A stretch of 64,000 bases of DNA from Streptomyces prunicolor NBRC 13075 (GCF_000367365.1 NZ_BARF01000059.1:62001-126000); one strand, 5' to 3'. Shown: positions 1-8,125, numbered from the stretch's first letter. The notes: generated by a model from the letters alone, not told the origin. Numbers and translations are program-made.

Positions 1-426
1 TTCGTCGGCCCAGTGCACGGTGATGGCCGGGTCATCGCCGGTGAGGGCTTCCACGGAGACGGCGCCGACGAGGCCGGCGTAGGGGTCGTCGGCGAGGACT
101 CTGCCGGAGGGGAACTGGACGCCGTGCATGTCCGGGTGGCCAGGGTGCTGGAGGACGAAGCGTCGGGCGAACTGGACCCCGGCCAGGCCGTGCGGAGGCT
201 CGCCCCCGGTGGAGTGGTGCGCGGTGCGGCGGACGGCGGCGAGGAGTTCGTCGGTCTCGTCGGCGAGGACGTGGACTGCGGCGCCTCCTTCGCCGTCGGC
301 GCGGGCGGTGCGGAGGCTGACTGCCGGTTTGCCGTGGCGGTGTGAGGGTTCGATGACGAGTTCGTCGCCGTCGATGTCGGTGAAGCGGATCGGGTTGGCC
401 GGGTCGTCGCTGTAGAGGAACGTCAC
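1..426 (-). CDS. Partial hypothetical protein, C-terminus beyond the left edge
   Basis: An open frame of 142 codons with no stop reaches the window edge. It starts with GTG at 426, overlapping the stop of the next gene by 4 bp (GTGA), the arrangement used throughout this array. The product begins VTFLYSDDPANPIRFTDIDG and is acidic and moderately His-rich, with no signal peptide or membrane segment in the visible part. I recognise no family. It is the last visible gene of the leftward array, so the element continues to the left. Confidence 0.75.
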   Translation of the reverse strand, partial: MTFLYSDDPANPIRFTDIDGDELVIEPSHRHGKPAVSLRTARADGEGGAAVHVLADETDELLAAVRRTAHHSTGGEPPHGLAGVQFARRFVLQHPGHPDMHGVQFPSGRVLADDPYAGLVGAVSVEALTGDDPAITVHWADE

Positions 427-836
427 TGCTGACCTCCGTCGTCGATCGTGCGGGCTGTAGCGAGCGCGGCTTCGTCGCGGTGGCGAGCCTTCGCCTGGAG
501 GTGGTCGTAGTTGACCGCGCGGGCCAGGACGAGAGCGGGTTCGTCGGCGCTCACTTCGGTGCCGTCGAGGGCATCGGCGGTCTGGTCGAGGAGCTTGGCG
601 AGGGCGCGGCCGACGCCGGGGTGCATGGCGCAGATGTACTGGGCATCGGTCGGCTCGTGGTGGGGGTCGGTGGTGGTGCTGGCGACGCGGTACGGGACGC
701 CGATGTTGCTGATGGTCTGCGGGTAGTGGCGTGCCTGTTCGTTGACGATGTACCAGGGGCCGCGGTTGTCGCCGAGCGCCTGGACGAGGTCGTCCAGCTT
801 GGCTGCCGCGGCACGGATCTCTTCGGTAGGTGTCAT
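423..836 (-). CDS. Hypothetical protein sharing a domain with the RNA ligase C-terminus
   Basis: A 137-aa soluble protein with ATG start at 836, overlapping the RNA-ligase stop as ATGA. Its central part carries AMHPGVGRALAKLL, which recurs almost unchanged near the C-terminus of the neighbouring ligase. The flanking pattern is shared too: an N-terminal EIRAAAAKL-like helix, a GPW motif, and a closing LARA segment. The two genes are therefore partial paralogues and this one is a free-standing copy of the domain. Function is unknown. Adjacency and translational coupling suggest it acts with the ligase. Confidence 0.85.
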   Translation of the reverse strand: MTPTEEIRAAAAKLDDLVQALGDNRGPWYIVNEQARHYPQTISNIGVPYRVASTTTDPHHEPTDAQYICAMHPGVGRALAKLLDQTADALDGTEVSADEPALVLARAVNYDHLQAKARHRDEAALATARTIDDGGQQ

Positions 837-1753
837 CGCTGCTCGCCGCCCAGGACGATGCGCGCGAGGGCGATGGTGGGGTCGATGACGGGATGGCCGG
901 GCGCGCCGCTGCCGTGTTCCGTGTGGTCGGCGGTCTCCTCCAAGAGCTTGGCCAGCGCGCGCCCGACGCCGGGGTGCATGGCCGCGATGTAGTCGGCGTT
1001 CGCTCCGTTACTCATGGGCTCGTCGACGACGTACACGGGCGCCCGGTCCTCTGCGCCGGGGCCGTCGTGGAGGAGGCGGTCGCCTCGGTCCATGGAGAGC
1101 CAGGGGCCGGGTGTGAGTTCGGGGTCGGCGAGGCGCGCTCGCAACTTGCGGGCTGCCGTGCGGAGTTCGTCGGCAGGGCTGACCGGGTGCGGGGTGGCGA
1201 AGTCGCGCGCCTTGATCTTTGCGCGGCGGCCGTCGGGGTGATGCCACACGATGCCCTCGTACGGGCGGGTGAGGAGCCACTCGCGGAGGCCGTCGAAGTC
1301 GCGCGGGGCGGCCTCCACGTCGATGCGCTCGGACAGGGGCGCCCATCCGTGGGGCATGAGGAGGTGTGCGTCGAAGCCGTCCGCGTTGCGGTTGATTTTC
1401 GGGCCGAGGAGTTCGTAGGTGCCGGGTGCGACGGCCGTGCTGTTGGTCAGCGCTTCGGCGTGGAGCTTGGCGAATGAGGACTGGGCCATTGGCTCCCAGC
1501 CGACGAGTTTCCCGGTCGCCTCGTCGTGCTGCGCGGTGACGAAGGAGTGCGGGATGTCCTTGCCGGGTTTGACTTCGCGGCGGGCCCACCAGTTGCCGTG
1601 CTCGTCGAGCATGGTGCAGGTGCCGTCCCACTTGCGGGTTGCGATGCCTTCGCCTGCGGTCACCCATTCGCAGCCCGGGGTGACGTCGGGCAGGACGGTA
1701 CGGGGGCGGCCCAGGCGGAGGTCGCGGGCGAAGAGGGTCGGGATTTTGCGCAT
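833..1753 (-). CDS. RNA ligase-like nucleotidyltransferase with extra C-terminal domain
   Basis: This 306-aa protein shows the covalent nucleotidyltransferase motifs. KWDGT carries the presumed lysyl-AMP lysine K41. YELLG at 113-117 is motif III-like, EGIVWHH at 166-172 is motif IV, and KIK at 179-181 is motif V. They match the small RNA-ligase proteins of actinophages and mobile elements (DUF5565-type), which seal RNA ends and may repair cleaved tRNA. Residues about 195-306 are an added domain shared with the next gene (AMHPGVGRALAKLLEETAD). I chose ATG 1753, with AGAAGG upstream and an ATGA overlap, over a 16-codon longer start. No polynucleotide kinase partner is visible. Confidence 0.8.
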   Translation of the reverse strand: MRKIPTLFARDLRLGRPRTVLPDVTPGCEWVTAGEGIATRKWDGTCTMLDEHGNWWARREVKPGKDIPHSFVTAQHDEATGKLVGWEPMAQSSFAKLHAEALTNSTAVAPGTYELLGPKINRNADGFDAHLLMPHGWAPLSERIDVEAAPRDFDGLREWLLTRPYEGIVWHHPDGRRAKIKARDFATPHPVSPADELRTAARKLRARLADPELTPGPWLSMDRGDRLLHDGPGAEDRAPVYVVDEPMSNGANADYIAAMHPGVGRALAKLLEETADHTEHGSGAPGHPVIDPTIALARIVLGGEQR

Positions 1754-2073
1754 CAGCTGGTGCCTTCTGTGGGTGGGATGAGGGTGAGGTCGGCGCCCCA
1801 CATGTCGCGTGGGCTGGGGTGGTACTCGATGTGCGCGATCTCGTACCGGCTGCGTGGCCCGCCGTAGTCGATGAGGATGTGGTCGCCGCGTTCGATGCCG
1901 GGGCCCCAGCCGGAGACGCGGAGTTGCTGGAGGTCGTCGGGTTCGTGGTGGACGACGTAGTCGCGGCCCCAGCCGAGGTGATCGCGCGTGTAGTCGTGGA
2001 CGCGCGGCTTCCGCCCTGGTGCGGGAGAGGGCTCTGGCGGGGCGGTCTCGCGGCGGCGCAAGAAGTTCAGCAT
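1753..2073 (-). CDS. Hypothetical 106-aa protein
   Basis: The protein begins MLNFLRRRETAPPEPSPAPG: a short basic N-terminus, then a Pro-rich linker, then a compact region rich in Asp, His and Tyr (YEIAHIEYHPSPRDMWGADL). There is no membrane segment and no family I recognise. The start overlaps the upstream gene by 7 bp, and the stop overlaps the RNA ligase start (ATGA), so it is co-translated with the ligase. GDHILIDYGGPRSRYEI suggests a small beta-rich fold, which is inference only. Confidence 0.8.
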   Translation of the reverse strand: MLNFLRRRETAPPEPSPAPGRKPRVHDYTRDHLGWGRDYVVHHEPDDLQQLRVSGWGPGIERGDHILIDYGGPRSRYEIAHIEYHPSPRDMWGADLTLIPPTEGTS

Positions 2074-2606
2074 GGAGGCTCCCCCGGGGCGGGAGCCGGT
2101 GCCGTGGGGGCGTTGGAGTCCGGTCGGTTGTGGCTGGCGTGGTCGAGGGTCTCCTCGATGGCCTGCGACCAGCTGGCGCGGATGCGCTCGGGGGCGTCGG
2201 CAGTTTCGGGGTTCAGCCGGCCGTCGACGACGGCGCGTACGCAGAGGGTGGCCAGCTGCCGGGCGTCCGTGTCGCTGGTGGTGAACTGCTCGGCGATGTT
2301 GACGGGGGTGAGGTGGTGGAGGGTGTCGGAGCGGACGGTGTGGGCTTCGTACGGTCCGTGGTCGGGGTTGAGGGCCATGACGAGGAGTTCGTGCGTGGCC
2401 CCGGGGAACTTCTTGATCGCGGGCGGGGTGCCGGGGATGTCGGCGAGGGTCACGACGGACAGCGAGTACTGGGACCACAGCGGGTGCCAGGCGGGGGCCG
2501 TGATGATCCAGAGGGTGAGAGCGGCCGGCCGGTCGGTGAAGGCCCCGTCGGGTACCCGGCGGGCGGTGCCGAGGTCTCCGGTCAGTTCGTCGAGGGGTGT
2601 GGTCAT
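2067..2606 (-). CDS. Hypothetical 179-aa protein
   Basis: The start at 2606 gives a sensible protein (MTTPLDELTGDLGTARRVPD) and overlaps the upstream gene by 4 bp; the open frame upstream of it is only a shadow of the neighbour. The body is a mixed alpha/beta soluble protein, and the C-terminal 20 residues are a Pro/Ala-rich tail. No signal peptide or known motif is seen. It belongs to the run of small coupled genes and I assign no function. Confidence 0.8.
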   Translation of the reverse strand: MTTPLDELTGDLGTARRVPDGAFTDRPAALTLWIITAPAWHPLWSQYSLSVVTLADIPGTPPAIKKFPGATHELLVMALNPDHGPYEAHTVRSDTLHHLTPVNIAEQFTTSDTDARQLATLCVRAVVDGRLNPETADAPERIRASWSQAIEETLDHASHNRPDSNAPTAPAPAPGEPPC

Positions 2607-3187
2607 CTGTTGATGCTCCTGACGATGTTGTTGGCGAGGAGGAATGCTTCGGCAGGGAGAGGAACGGTTGTGCCGGGGGTGGTGGTGACGGTGCGGTCGA
2701 GCAACTGGGCTACGAAACGGGCGTTCGCTGGGCTGAAGAGGCCGGCGAGACGTCCGGCTGGGCCGCCAACGGCGTTGTCGATGCCGTGGCCGAACCACTC
2801 CTCCCTGGGCACGAGTTGGGAGTGCCAGTAGGTGTTGGCCGCGATCTCGTCGTCGGTCACGAACGAGAGCCTCTTGAGGTGTGCGGACGCCGTACGAACC
2901 GTGTCCGCGGGGAGCACGGTGGTCGCGCCGCTCCGTGCCGGGAGCGGCGCACGCAGAAGCTCCGGCGTCCGGTCGGGGTGGAGGCGGACGACCTGCGCGC
3001 CTGGCTGCGGGGTGGGGCGTCCGGAGTGGCCCGGGCAGTAGTCGCGGCCGTCCGAGTGGGTACGCCAGCCCTGGTGGCGGCCGAGCTCGCGGGCTTCTTC
3101 GATGCTTCGGGCACCGGTGTGGAGGGCGAAGGCGCAACGACCGTGCGTCCATTGCCGGTTGCAGTTGAGAGCGATGCTGATACTCAC
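2603..3187 (-). CDS. Hypothetical 194-aa protein with N-terminal Cys/His cluster
   Basis: GTG at 3187 overlaps the upstream stop (GTGA). The N-terminal 50 residues contain CNRQWTHGRCAF and, further on, GRDYCPGH, a spacing that suggests one metal-binding module. The remainder is helical (EWFGHGIDNAVGG) and ends in a hydrophobic helix close to the C-terminus. Small proteins with a Cys-rich head followed by a GWR...RDYCP.H block are common in actinophage early regions, but I cannot name a function. Confidence 0.78.
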   Translation of the reverse strand: MSISIALNCNRQWTHGRCAFALHTGARSIEEARELGRHQGWRTHSDGRDYCPGHSGRPTPQPGAQVVRLHPDRTPELLRAPLPARSGATTVLPADTVRTASAHLKRLSFVTDDEIAANTYWHSQLVPREEWFGHGIDNAVGGPAGRLAGLFSPANARFVAQLLDRTVTTTPGTTVPLPAEAFLLANNIVRSINR

Positions 3188-3519
3188 TGGCCGGCCGCTC
3201 CTTCGATCAGGTGGCGGAGGTCGACACACCTGTTGTCGACGACGGGGCCCGGTTGCCCGGGTCCGGGGCGGCCGGTGACCGGGGTGAGGATCGCGCGGGC
3301 GACGAGGACGGCGTGTTCGTGGTTCAGGTCGGTGGTGATAGAGGTAATGGCGAGTCGCTCGGCTTCGGCTTCGAGCCATGTGATGACGGGCTCCTTCATC
3401 CGCATCAGGGCGGCGACGTGCTGGAGGAGGCGCTCGTTGCCGCTATCGATCCGGCCGCGAGCCGGGGCGTCCTTGAGGAACTTGATCGCGGCCTGGACAT
3501 CTTCGATGGGGGTGGCCAT
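3184..3519 (-). CDS. Hypothetical 111-aa helical protein
   Basis: A soluble, mostly helical protein beginning MATPIEDVQAAIKFLKDAPA. ATG at 3519 is preceded by GGAG at 8-nt spacing. A rival start, GTG at 3582, has a strong AGGAGG and a GTGA overlap with the recombinase stop and would add 21 residues; both are credible. The visible helices (LLQHVAALMR, VITWLEAEAERLA) and a C-terminal ARAILTP segment resemble the paralogue domain at 423-836. Function unknown. Confidence 0.75.
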   Translation of the reverse strand: MATPIEDVQAAIKFLKDAPARGRIDSGNERLLQHVAALMRMKEPVITWLEAEAERLAITSITTDLNHEHAVLVARAILTPVTGRPGPGQPGPVVDNRCVDLRHLIEGAAGQ

Positions 3520-3578
3520 GGCTGGTACTCCGTTGCGGTCGAGGGCAGGTTGGAGGTGACGATCGTTCGCTGATCTCG

Positions 3579-5093
3579 TCACGCTGCCTCCTCCTGGTCT
3601 GCGGCCTGTTGCGGCTCGATGTCGACAGTCGATCGCGCTGATGGCGGAGCAGGCTCTTGGCCAGATCCGGAACATGGGTCCTCGCCGGCGCGGTGTCGGC
3701 GCATCACTCCGGCGGCCGTCAGCGACCGCCTCTTCTCGCATCCCGGGCACACCGCCTTGGGCGTCGCCGGGCGCGGGGACAGCACCAGGCGGCAGTCAGG
3801 ACTGTCGGCGCGGGCGCGCGCCGCACGGCATCTGTCGCAGCGGCATTTCCAGTCGCGGAATCCGCTGAGGGTGCCGTGGAGGCGTTCGGGCATCAGGCGG
3901 CGCAGGACGGCGAGTTCTTCCTGCGCCCCGCGATACCAGTACCGGCAGGGGCCACACCGGGGGACCTTCTCCCGGCGGTGGCGCTGCCACCCCCTGCGGG
4001 TGCCGCAGTCATCGGGCCACGTCGGGGTGTCCTGGCCAGGAGGCAACGCTTGCCGGGATGCGGCCGACCCCAGCTTGCCGATCTTTCGGCGGTTGATCGC
4101 AGCGGCGGCTTCGTCATTGCTGGTGTCGAGGTAGACGCTGGTCACGGAGATGTCGGAGTGCCGCAGGACGTGCGCGACGATTGCCAGGTCGGCTTTGGCC
4201 TCGCGCACGAGGAGCGTTCCGGTGGTGTGCCGCAGGCCGTGAGGGACGTAGTGCCGCCCGAGTGCGGCCTTCGCGCAGCGCCCCACGATGTGTCCGACGC
4301 TGGAGGTGTTGAAGCGGTGCCGCTCCGCGGTGAGGAGGAGCGCCCGCTCGTCGCCCTTGAAGAGTTTCCCGTGCCGGTCGCGCCTGTCCGGCAGGGCGCC
4401 GGGTTCGGGGCGCCATTGGTCGATGTAGGCATTGATGAGGGTGGCGCACTCGTCGGTGACCGGGACGGTGGCGGCCTTGCGCCCCTTGCCGCAGCGGATC
4501 TGCACCACCCAATGCCCGGCGGGGTCTTTCTCAATGTCGTCTACGTCGAGATCGCGGATGTCGGCGTTGCGGAGCCCGGATTCCCCGGCGAGGCGGACGG
4601 CGATCTCGTCGCGGACCCAGCAGCCTTGGTCGCCGTTGAATGAGCCGTGGCCGACGCGGGCGGCGGCGAGCATCGCGTCGAGTTCGTGGCGGGCGAGTGC
4701 GGCGCGTTCCGGTCGTGTGGTGCGGGTGGGCATGGGTGCTCTGGGGACGTCGCGCATCGGGTTTTCGCGCAGCCACCGGTTAGATTCCGCGTGGGCCATG
4801 AGCCCGTTGATGGATTTGCGGCAGAACCGGATGGTGTCGGGGCTGCTCGGCTTGTCGCCCCGGCCGCGGGCCTTGTACGCGGTGAGCCAGCCGCTGATTT
4901 CTGCCGCTTCGATGCTGTCGACGGTGCGGGTGGGGCCCAGGTGGTCGATGGCGCGGCGAGCGTAGGCGAGGTAGCCGCGGGTGGTGTCGGGGCTCATCTG
5001 GTCGGCGTCGACGAGGGATCGCAGGCGGATCCCCCAGGACTGCCAGGCGGTCTCCAGGGTGACGGTGAGGTCGAGTTCGCGGGGTGCGGCCAT
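3579..5093 (-). CDS. Tyrosine recombinase (integrase family) with Cys-rich C-terminal tail
   Basis: This 504-aa protein has a SAM-like core-binding domain at about 10-110 and a catalytic domain at about 130-335. All active-site residues are present: R175 in SGLRNADI, K204 in GKGRK, H285 and R288 in HGLRH, H312 in RHSD, and the nucleophile Y321 in SVYLD. Typical phage integrases end soon after the tyrosine. Here about 165 more residues carry clusters C363/C380/C383, C417/C419/C422 and C449/C452/C474, likely zinc-binding. ATG 5093 has GGAAGG and an ATGA overlap. It sits mid-operon rather than beside an attachment site, so it may serve integration, resolution or inversion. Confidence 0.9.
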   Translation of the reverse strand: MAAPRELDLTVTLETAWQSWGIRLRSLVDADQMSPDTTRGYLAYARRAIDHLGPTRTVDSIEAAEISGWLTAYKARGRGDKPSSPDTIRFCRKSINGLMAHAESNRWLRENPMRDVPRAPMPTRTTRPERAALARHELDAMLAAARVGHGSFNGDQGCWVRDEIAVRLAGESGLRNADIRDLDVDDIEKDPAGHWVVQIRCGKGRKAATVPVTDECATLINAYIDQWRPEPGALPDRRDRHGKLFKGDERALLLTAERHRFNTSSVGHIVGRCAKAALGRHYVPHGLRHTTGTLLVREAKADLAIVAHVLRHSDISVTSVYLDTSNDEAAAAINRRKIGKLGSAASRQALPPGQDTPTWPDDCGTRRGWQRHRREKVPRCGPCRYWYRGAQEELAVLRRLMPERLHGTLSGFRDWKCRCDRCRAARARADSPDCRLVLSPRPATPKAVCPGCEKRRSLTAAGVMRRHRAGEDPCSGSGQEPAPPSARSTVDIEPQQAADQEEAA

Positions 5094-5755
5094 CAGGCGG
5101 CGTCCTTCCTGTCGTTCTTGGCACGGGCGCGTGCGCGGCGGCGGAGATTGGCCACTGCCGATTCGCCGACGCGCTCGGTTCCGGCGGTGCTTCCGGCCCG
5201 GCGGTCGCAGCCCCAGTGCGACGACGGCGCCTCCCCCTCGTGCCACAGCTCACGGAACCCGTCGCGGCCCCGGCCGAGGAGGGACCGGAACGTCTGGTCC
5301 TTGATGCCCAGTAGCCGGGCCGCATTGGCGTAGTCGCCCGACGCGGCAAGGGCCGCAAGGGCTTCCCGCTGGCGCGGGGAGAGCGCCTCAAGGATCTGCG
5401 CGAGCGCCAGCCGCTCGACCAGGCTGGCCTCCGGACTGGGGGTAGCGCGGCCCGCCCATTCCCAGTACATGGCGTGCTTGAGGCCGTTGTTGGTGCCGTC
5501 GCGGCGTGCGCCGTGGTGCCGCATCGTGGCCTTGACGTCCTCGGAAAGAGCCTGGCGCCCGGCCTCCAGCAGGTCTACGCGTCGCGGTTTCTCTTCGGCG
5601 CTGCACAGGTGCTCGACGATGCCGTGCCACGCTGCGGCGTACAGGTCTTCGCGGTCGCCGGCGGGCCACCAGGCGCGGTTGTTGGAGACGACCGTGCGGG
5701 CGAGACGGTCGAGGTCTGCGAGGGTCCAGCCCCAGCGGATGCCGTCAGCGGTCAT
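5093..5755 (-). CDS. Sigma-factor-like HTH protein
   Basis: A 220-aa protein with a sigma-70 region 4-like helix-turn-helix at about 135-190: LSPRQREALAALAASGDYAN, then AARLLGIKDQTFRSLLGRGR. The N-terminal half (DREDLYAAAWHGIVEHL) loosely resembles region 2 but lacks clear core-binding residues. The C-terminal 40 residues are basic. It probably redirects or modulates transcription of the element. A DNA-binding regulator not bound to RNA polymerase is the alternative. Coupled by ATGA to the recombinase downstream. Confidence 0.75.
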   Translation of the reverse strand: MTADGIRWGWTLADLDRLARTVVSNNRAWWPAGDREDLYAAAWHGIVEHLCSAEEKPRRVDLLEAGRQALSEDVKATMRHHGARRDGTNNGLKHAMYWEWAGRATPSPEASLVERLALAQILEALSPRQREALAALAASGDYANAARLLGIKDQTFRSLLGRGRDGFRELWHEGEAPSSHWGCDRRAGSTAGTERVGESAVANLRRRARARAKNDRKDAA

Positions 5756-6132
5756 CAGGCCATCACCGCCAGGGTGTTGGGGCATTCGTCGTGCGGTGCG
5801 GTGCACCAGTGGTGCCCGGCCCAGGTGATGCCGCCGGGCTGCATGGCGCCGATTGCGAGGCAGGTGGCCATGGCGGTGAGGAGTCTGCCGCGTGTGCGTC
5901 GGTCTTCGGGGTCGCGGAAGTTGCCGGGCGCGGTGAGACGGTCCCCGGCTTCCGCGATGACGTCCGCGAGGCCGTCCTGCGCGGTGGCCTCGGCGTGCGC
6001 GCGGGCAAGTTCGCCGGGCTGGCCGAGCCGCATGAGACTTAGGGGAACGAGACCGTCGAGAACGAGGAGGAGGCGCTCGGTGTTGCTGTCCAAATGGCTC
6101 CGAGCGGAGGCAGTTTCGGGGGGTGTGGCCAT
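5755..6132 (-). CDS. Hypothetical 125-aa protein
   Basis: Begins MATPPETASARSHLDSNTER. Helical and soluble, with a C-terminal block containing WCTAPHDEC. ATG 6132 was chosen because longer in-frame starts run into arginine-rich shadow sequence; GGAG lies 10 nt upstream. The stop overlaps the start of the sigma-like gene (ATGA). No recognisable domain. Confidence 0.75.
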   Translation of the reverse strand: MATPPETASARSHLDSNTERLLLVLDGLVPLSLMRLGQPGELARAHAEATAQDGLADVIAEAGDRLTAPGNFRDPEDRRTRGRLLTAMATCLAIGAMQPGGITWAGHHWCTAPHDECPNTLAVMA

Positions 6133-6176
6133 GGGGGGCTGCTCCAGTGCGGTCGTGGGCGTGATGGGGGCGTGGG

Positions 6177-6686
6177 TCAGGCAGCGACTTCGGGGGCGCC
6201 GACGTACGTTCCGTGGATGCGGTAGTGCTGGTCCGCCGCCGTGTTCGCGGCCGTACACGGCGGGCAGGGGGTTTCTTGCCGGCGGCGATGACGGCGGTAC
6301 CCGCGGCGCGTCCCGCACTTCACAGGCGTTGTCGGTATACGCCGCTTTCCGGAGTTGTCGCGGGACAGACGCTGGTTCGCTGAGACGGCCTGCTCGGGGA
6401 ACCAGGCCTGAAGAGTGGCCCCGCTGACCCTGATGCGGTGAGCGATCACGGAGTACGGCACGCCCCGGTCGAAGAGCAGGGAGGCCGTGTAGCGGGCCTC
6501 GTCCTGGGTGAGCTTCCAGCCTTTGCGCAGGCCGTTGGCGGCGAGTTCCACGGCGATCAGGTCGATGCAGACGAGGCCGTCGGGGGTGGCCATCCACACC
6601 GTGGGCACCGCAAGTGTCGTGACGGGAATCCAGTCCCGCTGACGGCCGACCGGCACGCCGCTGACGAACGTGGCGGGCCGCTTCAT
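6177..6686 (-). CDS. HTH protein with C-terminal Cys motif
   Basis: A 169-aa protein. Residues about 70-115 form a homeodomain-like helix-turn-helix (RGVPYSVIAHRIRVSGATLQ). The C-terminus carries CGTRRGYRRHRRRQETPCPPC. The same CGTRRG-(x)-RHRR-(x)-P-C-x2-C pattern appears in the tail of the tyrosine recombinase of this element. The pairing of HTH and small metal module suggests a DNA-binding accessory factor, possibly a partner of the recombinase. The start overlaps the upstream stop as ATGA. Confidence 0.75.
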   Translation of the reverse strand: MKRPATFVSGVPVGRQRDWIPVTTLAVPTVWMATPDGLVCIDLIAVELAANGLRKGWKLTQDEARYTASLLFDRGVPYSVIAHRIRVSGATLQAWFPEQAVSANQRLSRDNSGKRRIPTTPVKCGTRRGYRRHRRRQETPCPPCTAANTAADQHYRIHGTYVGAPEVAA

Positions 6687-7000
6687 TCGCCCACCGCCGG
6701 GAACAGGCCGAGCTGCTCCGGCGGGGCCAGGGCGTGCTCGGCGAGCCGGATGATCTGGGCGGCGAGCCAGTACGCCACCACCAGGCCACGGGCGATCTCC
6801 TTGCGGGTCTCCTCGGCCCAGAACTGTTTCTCCCAGCCCCAGCGGTACTGGTGCTTGCCGCAGGCGCAGCACATGACCTCGCTGCCGATGCCGCCGCTGT
6901 CGCGGTCACGGACCTCGAAAACGACGGTCTCGACGGTGGTCCCGCACCAGCGGCAGCCGCGCCCTCTCCGGATGCGCCCGGTCTGGTCCACGAGGCTCAC
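6683..7000 (-). CDS. Zinc-ribbon-like 105-aa protein
   Basis: Two CxxC pairs (CRWC at 16-19 and CCAC at 44-47) separated by about 25 residues form a classic zinc-ribbon arrangement. They are followed by an amphipathic helix (EKQFWAEETRKEIARG) and a hydrophobic stretch (LVVAYWLAAQIIRLA). GTG 7000 overlaps the upstream stop. Role unknown; the fold suggests binding of nucleic acid or protein. Confidence 0.75.
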   Translation of the reverse strand: MSLVDQTGRIRRGRGCRWCGTTVETVVFEVRDRDSGGIGSEVMCCACGKHQYRWGWEKQFWAEETRKEIARGLVVAYWLAAQIIRLAEHALAPPEQLGLFPAVGE

Positions 7001-7497
7001 CGGGCCGCGATCCTTTCGACGGGCGCGCCCACTGCGGCGCCGAGGAGCCTCCACTGCCAGCCGAGAGCGACCGCGCGCGGTGGCAGGGTGGTGCCGAGCC
7101 GCTCGTAGAGGCGCCGCCGGTACTCGCGGACCGTCGCCTTGCCGACGCCGAGTTCGTGGGCGGTGGCGCTCGTGGACAGGCCCCGGGCGGTGCACTGGAG
7201 CGTGCGCCGCAGCGAGCCGGGCATACGGAGCGCCGGCGGTACAGCCTGGGTTTTGACGGCCAGGTCGGGGATGCCGTCGAAGTCATGGTGCCGGTAGGCG
7301 TGGTCGACCAGGGCGCCCAGGGAGCGGCCCTCGATGCCGGTACGGCGGGCCGCGCGGCTGACGTGGCCGCATACGGCCCGCGGTGAGATGCCCAGTTCGG
7401 CGGCGACCTGCTGCGTCCCGTGTCCGCGGGCGTAGCAGGCGATGACGCCGGTCTGGGCCGGTGTGAGGCGCCCGTGGGGCGTGAACCCGAGGCTCAA
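6997..7497 (-). CDS. Tandem LuxR-type HTH regulator
   Basis: A 166-aa protein made of two LuxR-like helix-turn-helix units, at about 11-70 (LTPAQTGVIACYARGHGTQQ and AAELGISPRAVCGHVSRAAR) and about 95-145 (ARGLSTSATAHELGVGKATV). It has no receiver or ligand domain. The start is TTG at 7497, supported by AAGGAG at 6-7 nt and a TTGA overlap with the upstream stop. Probably a DNA-binding regulator of the element; two HTH units in one chain could allow it to bind two half-sites as a monomer. Confidence 0.8.
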   Translation of the reverse strand: MSLGFTPHGRLTPAQTGVIACYARGHGTQQVAAELGISPRAVCGHVSRAARRTGIEGRSLGALVDHAYRHHDFDGIPDLAVKTQAVPPALRMPGSLRRTLQCTARGLSTSATAHELGVGKATVREYRRRLYERLGTTLPPRAVALGWQWRLLGAAVGAPVERIAAR

Positions 7498-7730
7498 GAG
7501 GGCTCCTTACGGGGATGTTCAGTCCGCCACGCCCGTACGGTGCGGCGGGTGTCCGTGGCGAGGAAGACGGTCAGGAGGAGTGCCTGGCGGGGGTAGGTGG
7601 CCCAGTCGTCGAGGCGGGAGCTGAGTTGGTCGTGGGCCCAGTTCCCGAGGCGCTCGCGGGGCCGGGCCCGGCCGCCGGCGTATCCGGCGGCCAGGCCCAC
7701 GACCAGACAGGCCGCGCAGGCGTAGATCAC
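7494..7730 (-). CDS. Small single-pass membrane protein (78 aa)
   Basis: Residues 1-20 (MIYACAACLVVGLAAGYAGG) form an N-terminal membrane anchor, followed by a basic cytoplasmic segment and a helix with a second hydrophobic patch (QALLLTVFLA). The gene is coupled at both ends by 4-bp overlaps. No family recognised. Confidence 0.72.
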   Translation of the reverse strand: MIYACAACLVVGLAAGYAGGRARPRERLGNWAHDQLSSRLDDWATYPRQALLLTVFLATDTRRTVRAWRTEHPRKEPS

Positions 7731-8125
7731 GTGTGCGCTGGCGTGGCGGCGCTGTCGAAGTCGAGGACGTTGCGGGCTGCGCCGGCGTAGTGCTGCTGCT
7801 CGGCAACGGCCAGGTGCGCGTAGGGCCTTGAGATCCGGCCGGCGAGGTGGTCGTGGGCGGCCAGGAGCCGCGCGACGTCGTCGACCGACACAGCCGGCGG
7901 GTTCTGGGTCTCGTAGCTGATGACGATCTCTTCGCCATGGGGCCAGAACGCGATGGCGTTGTCCGGCACCGCGTGGTCCGCGGCGAGTCCGTGCTCGGAC
8001 CGGTAGTTGCGGCTCGCGGACGTCCAGGCCCTGCTGATGTCGACGTGGTAAGCACCGTGCGCAGCATCGACAGGCACCGCGAACTCACGGCGAGTGAAGG
8101 AGATGGAACGCTCCGTGTGCGACAT
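7727..8125 (-). CDS. Hypothetical 132-aa protein
   Basis: The start at ATG 8125 has GGAG at 6-nt spacing; the 21-codon upstream extension lacks support. Begins MSHTERSISFTRREFAVPVD. Soluble alpha/beta protein with HGEEIVISYETQNPPAVSVD and a His/Ala-rich helical C-terminus. No recognised domain. Confidence 0.75.
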   Translation of the reverse strand: MSHTERSISFTRREFAVPVDAAHGAYHVDISRAWTSASRNYRSEHGLAADHAVPDNAIAFWPHGEEIVISYETQNPPAVSVDDVARLLAAHDHLAGRISRPYAHLAVAEQQHYAGAARNVLDFDSAATPAHT

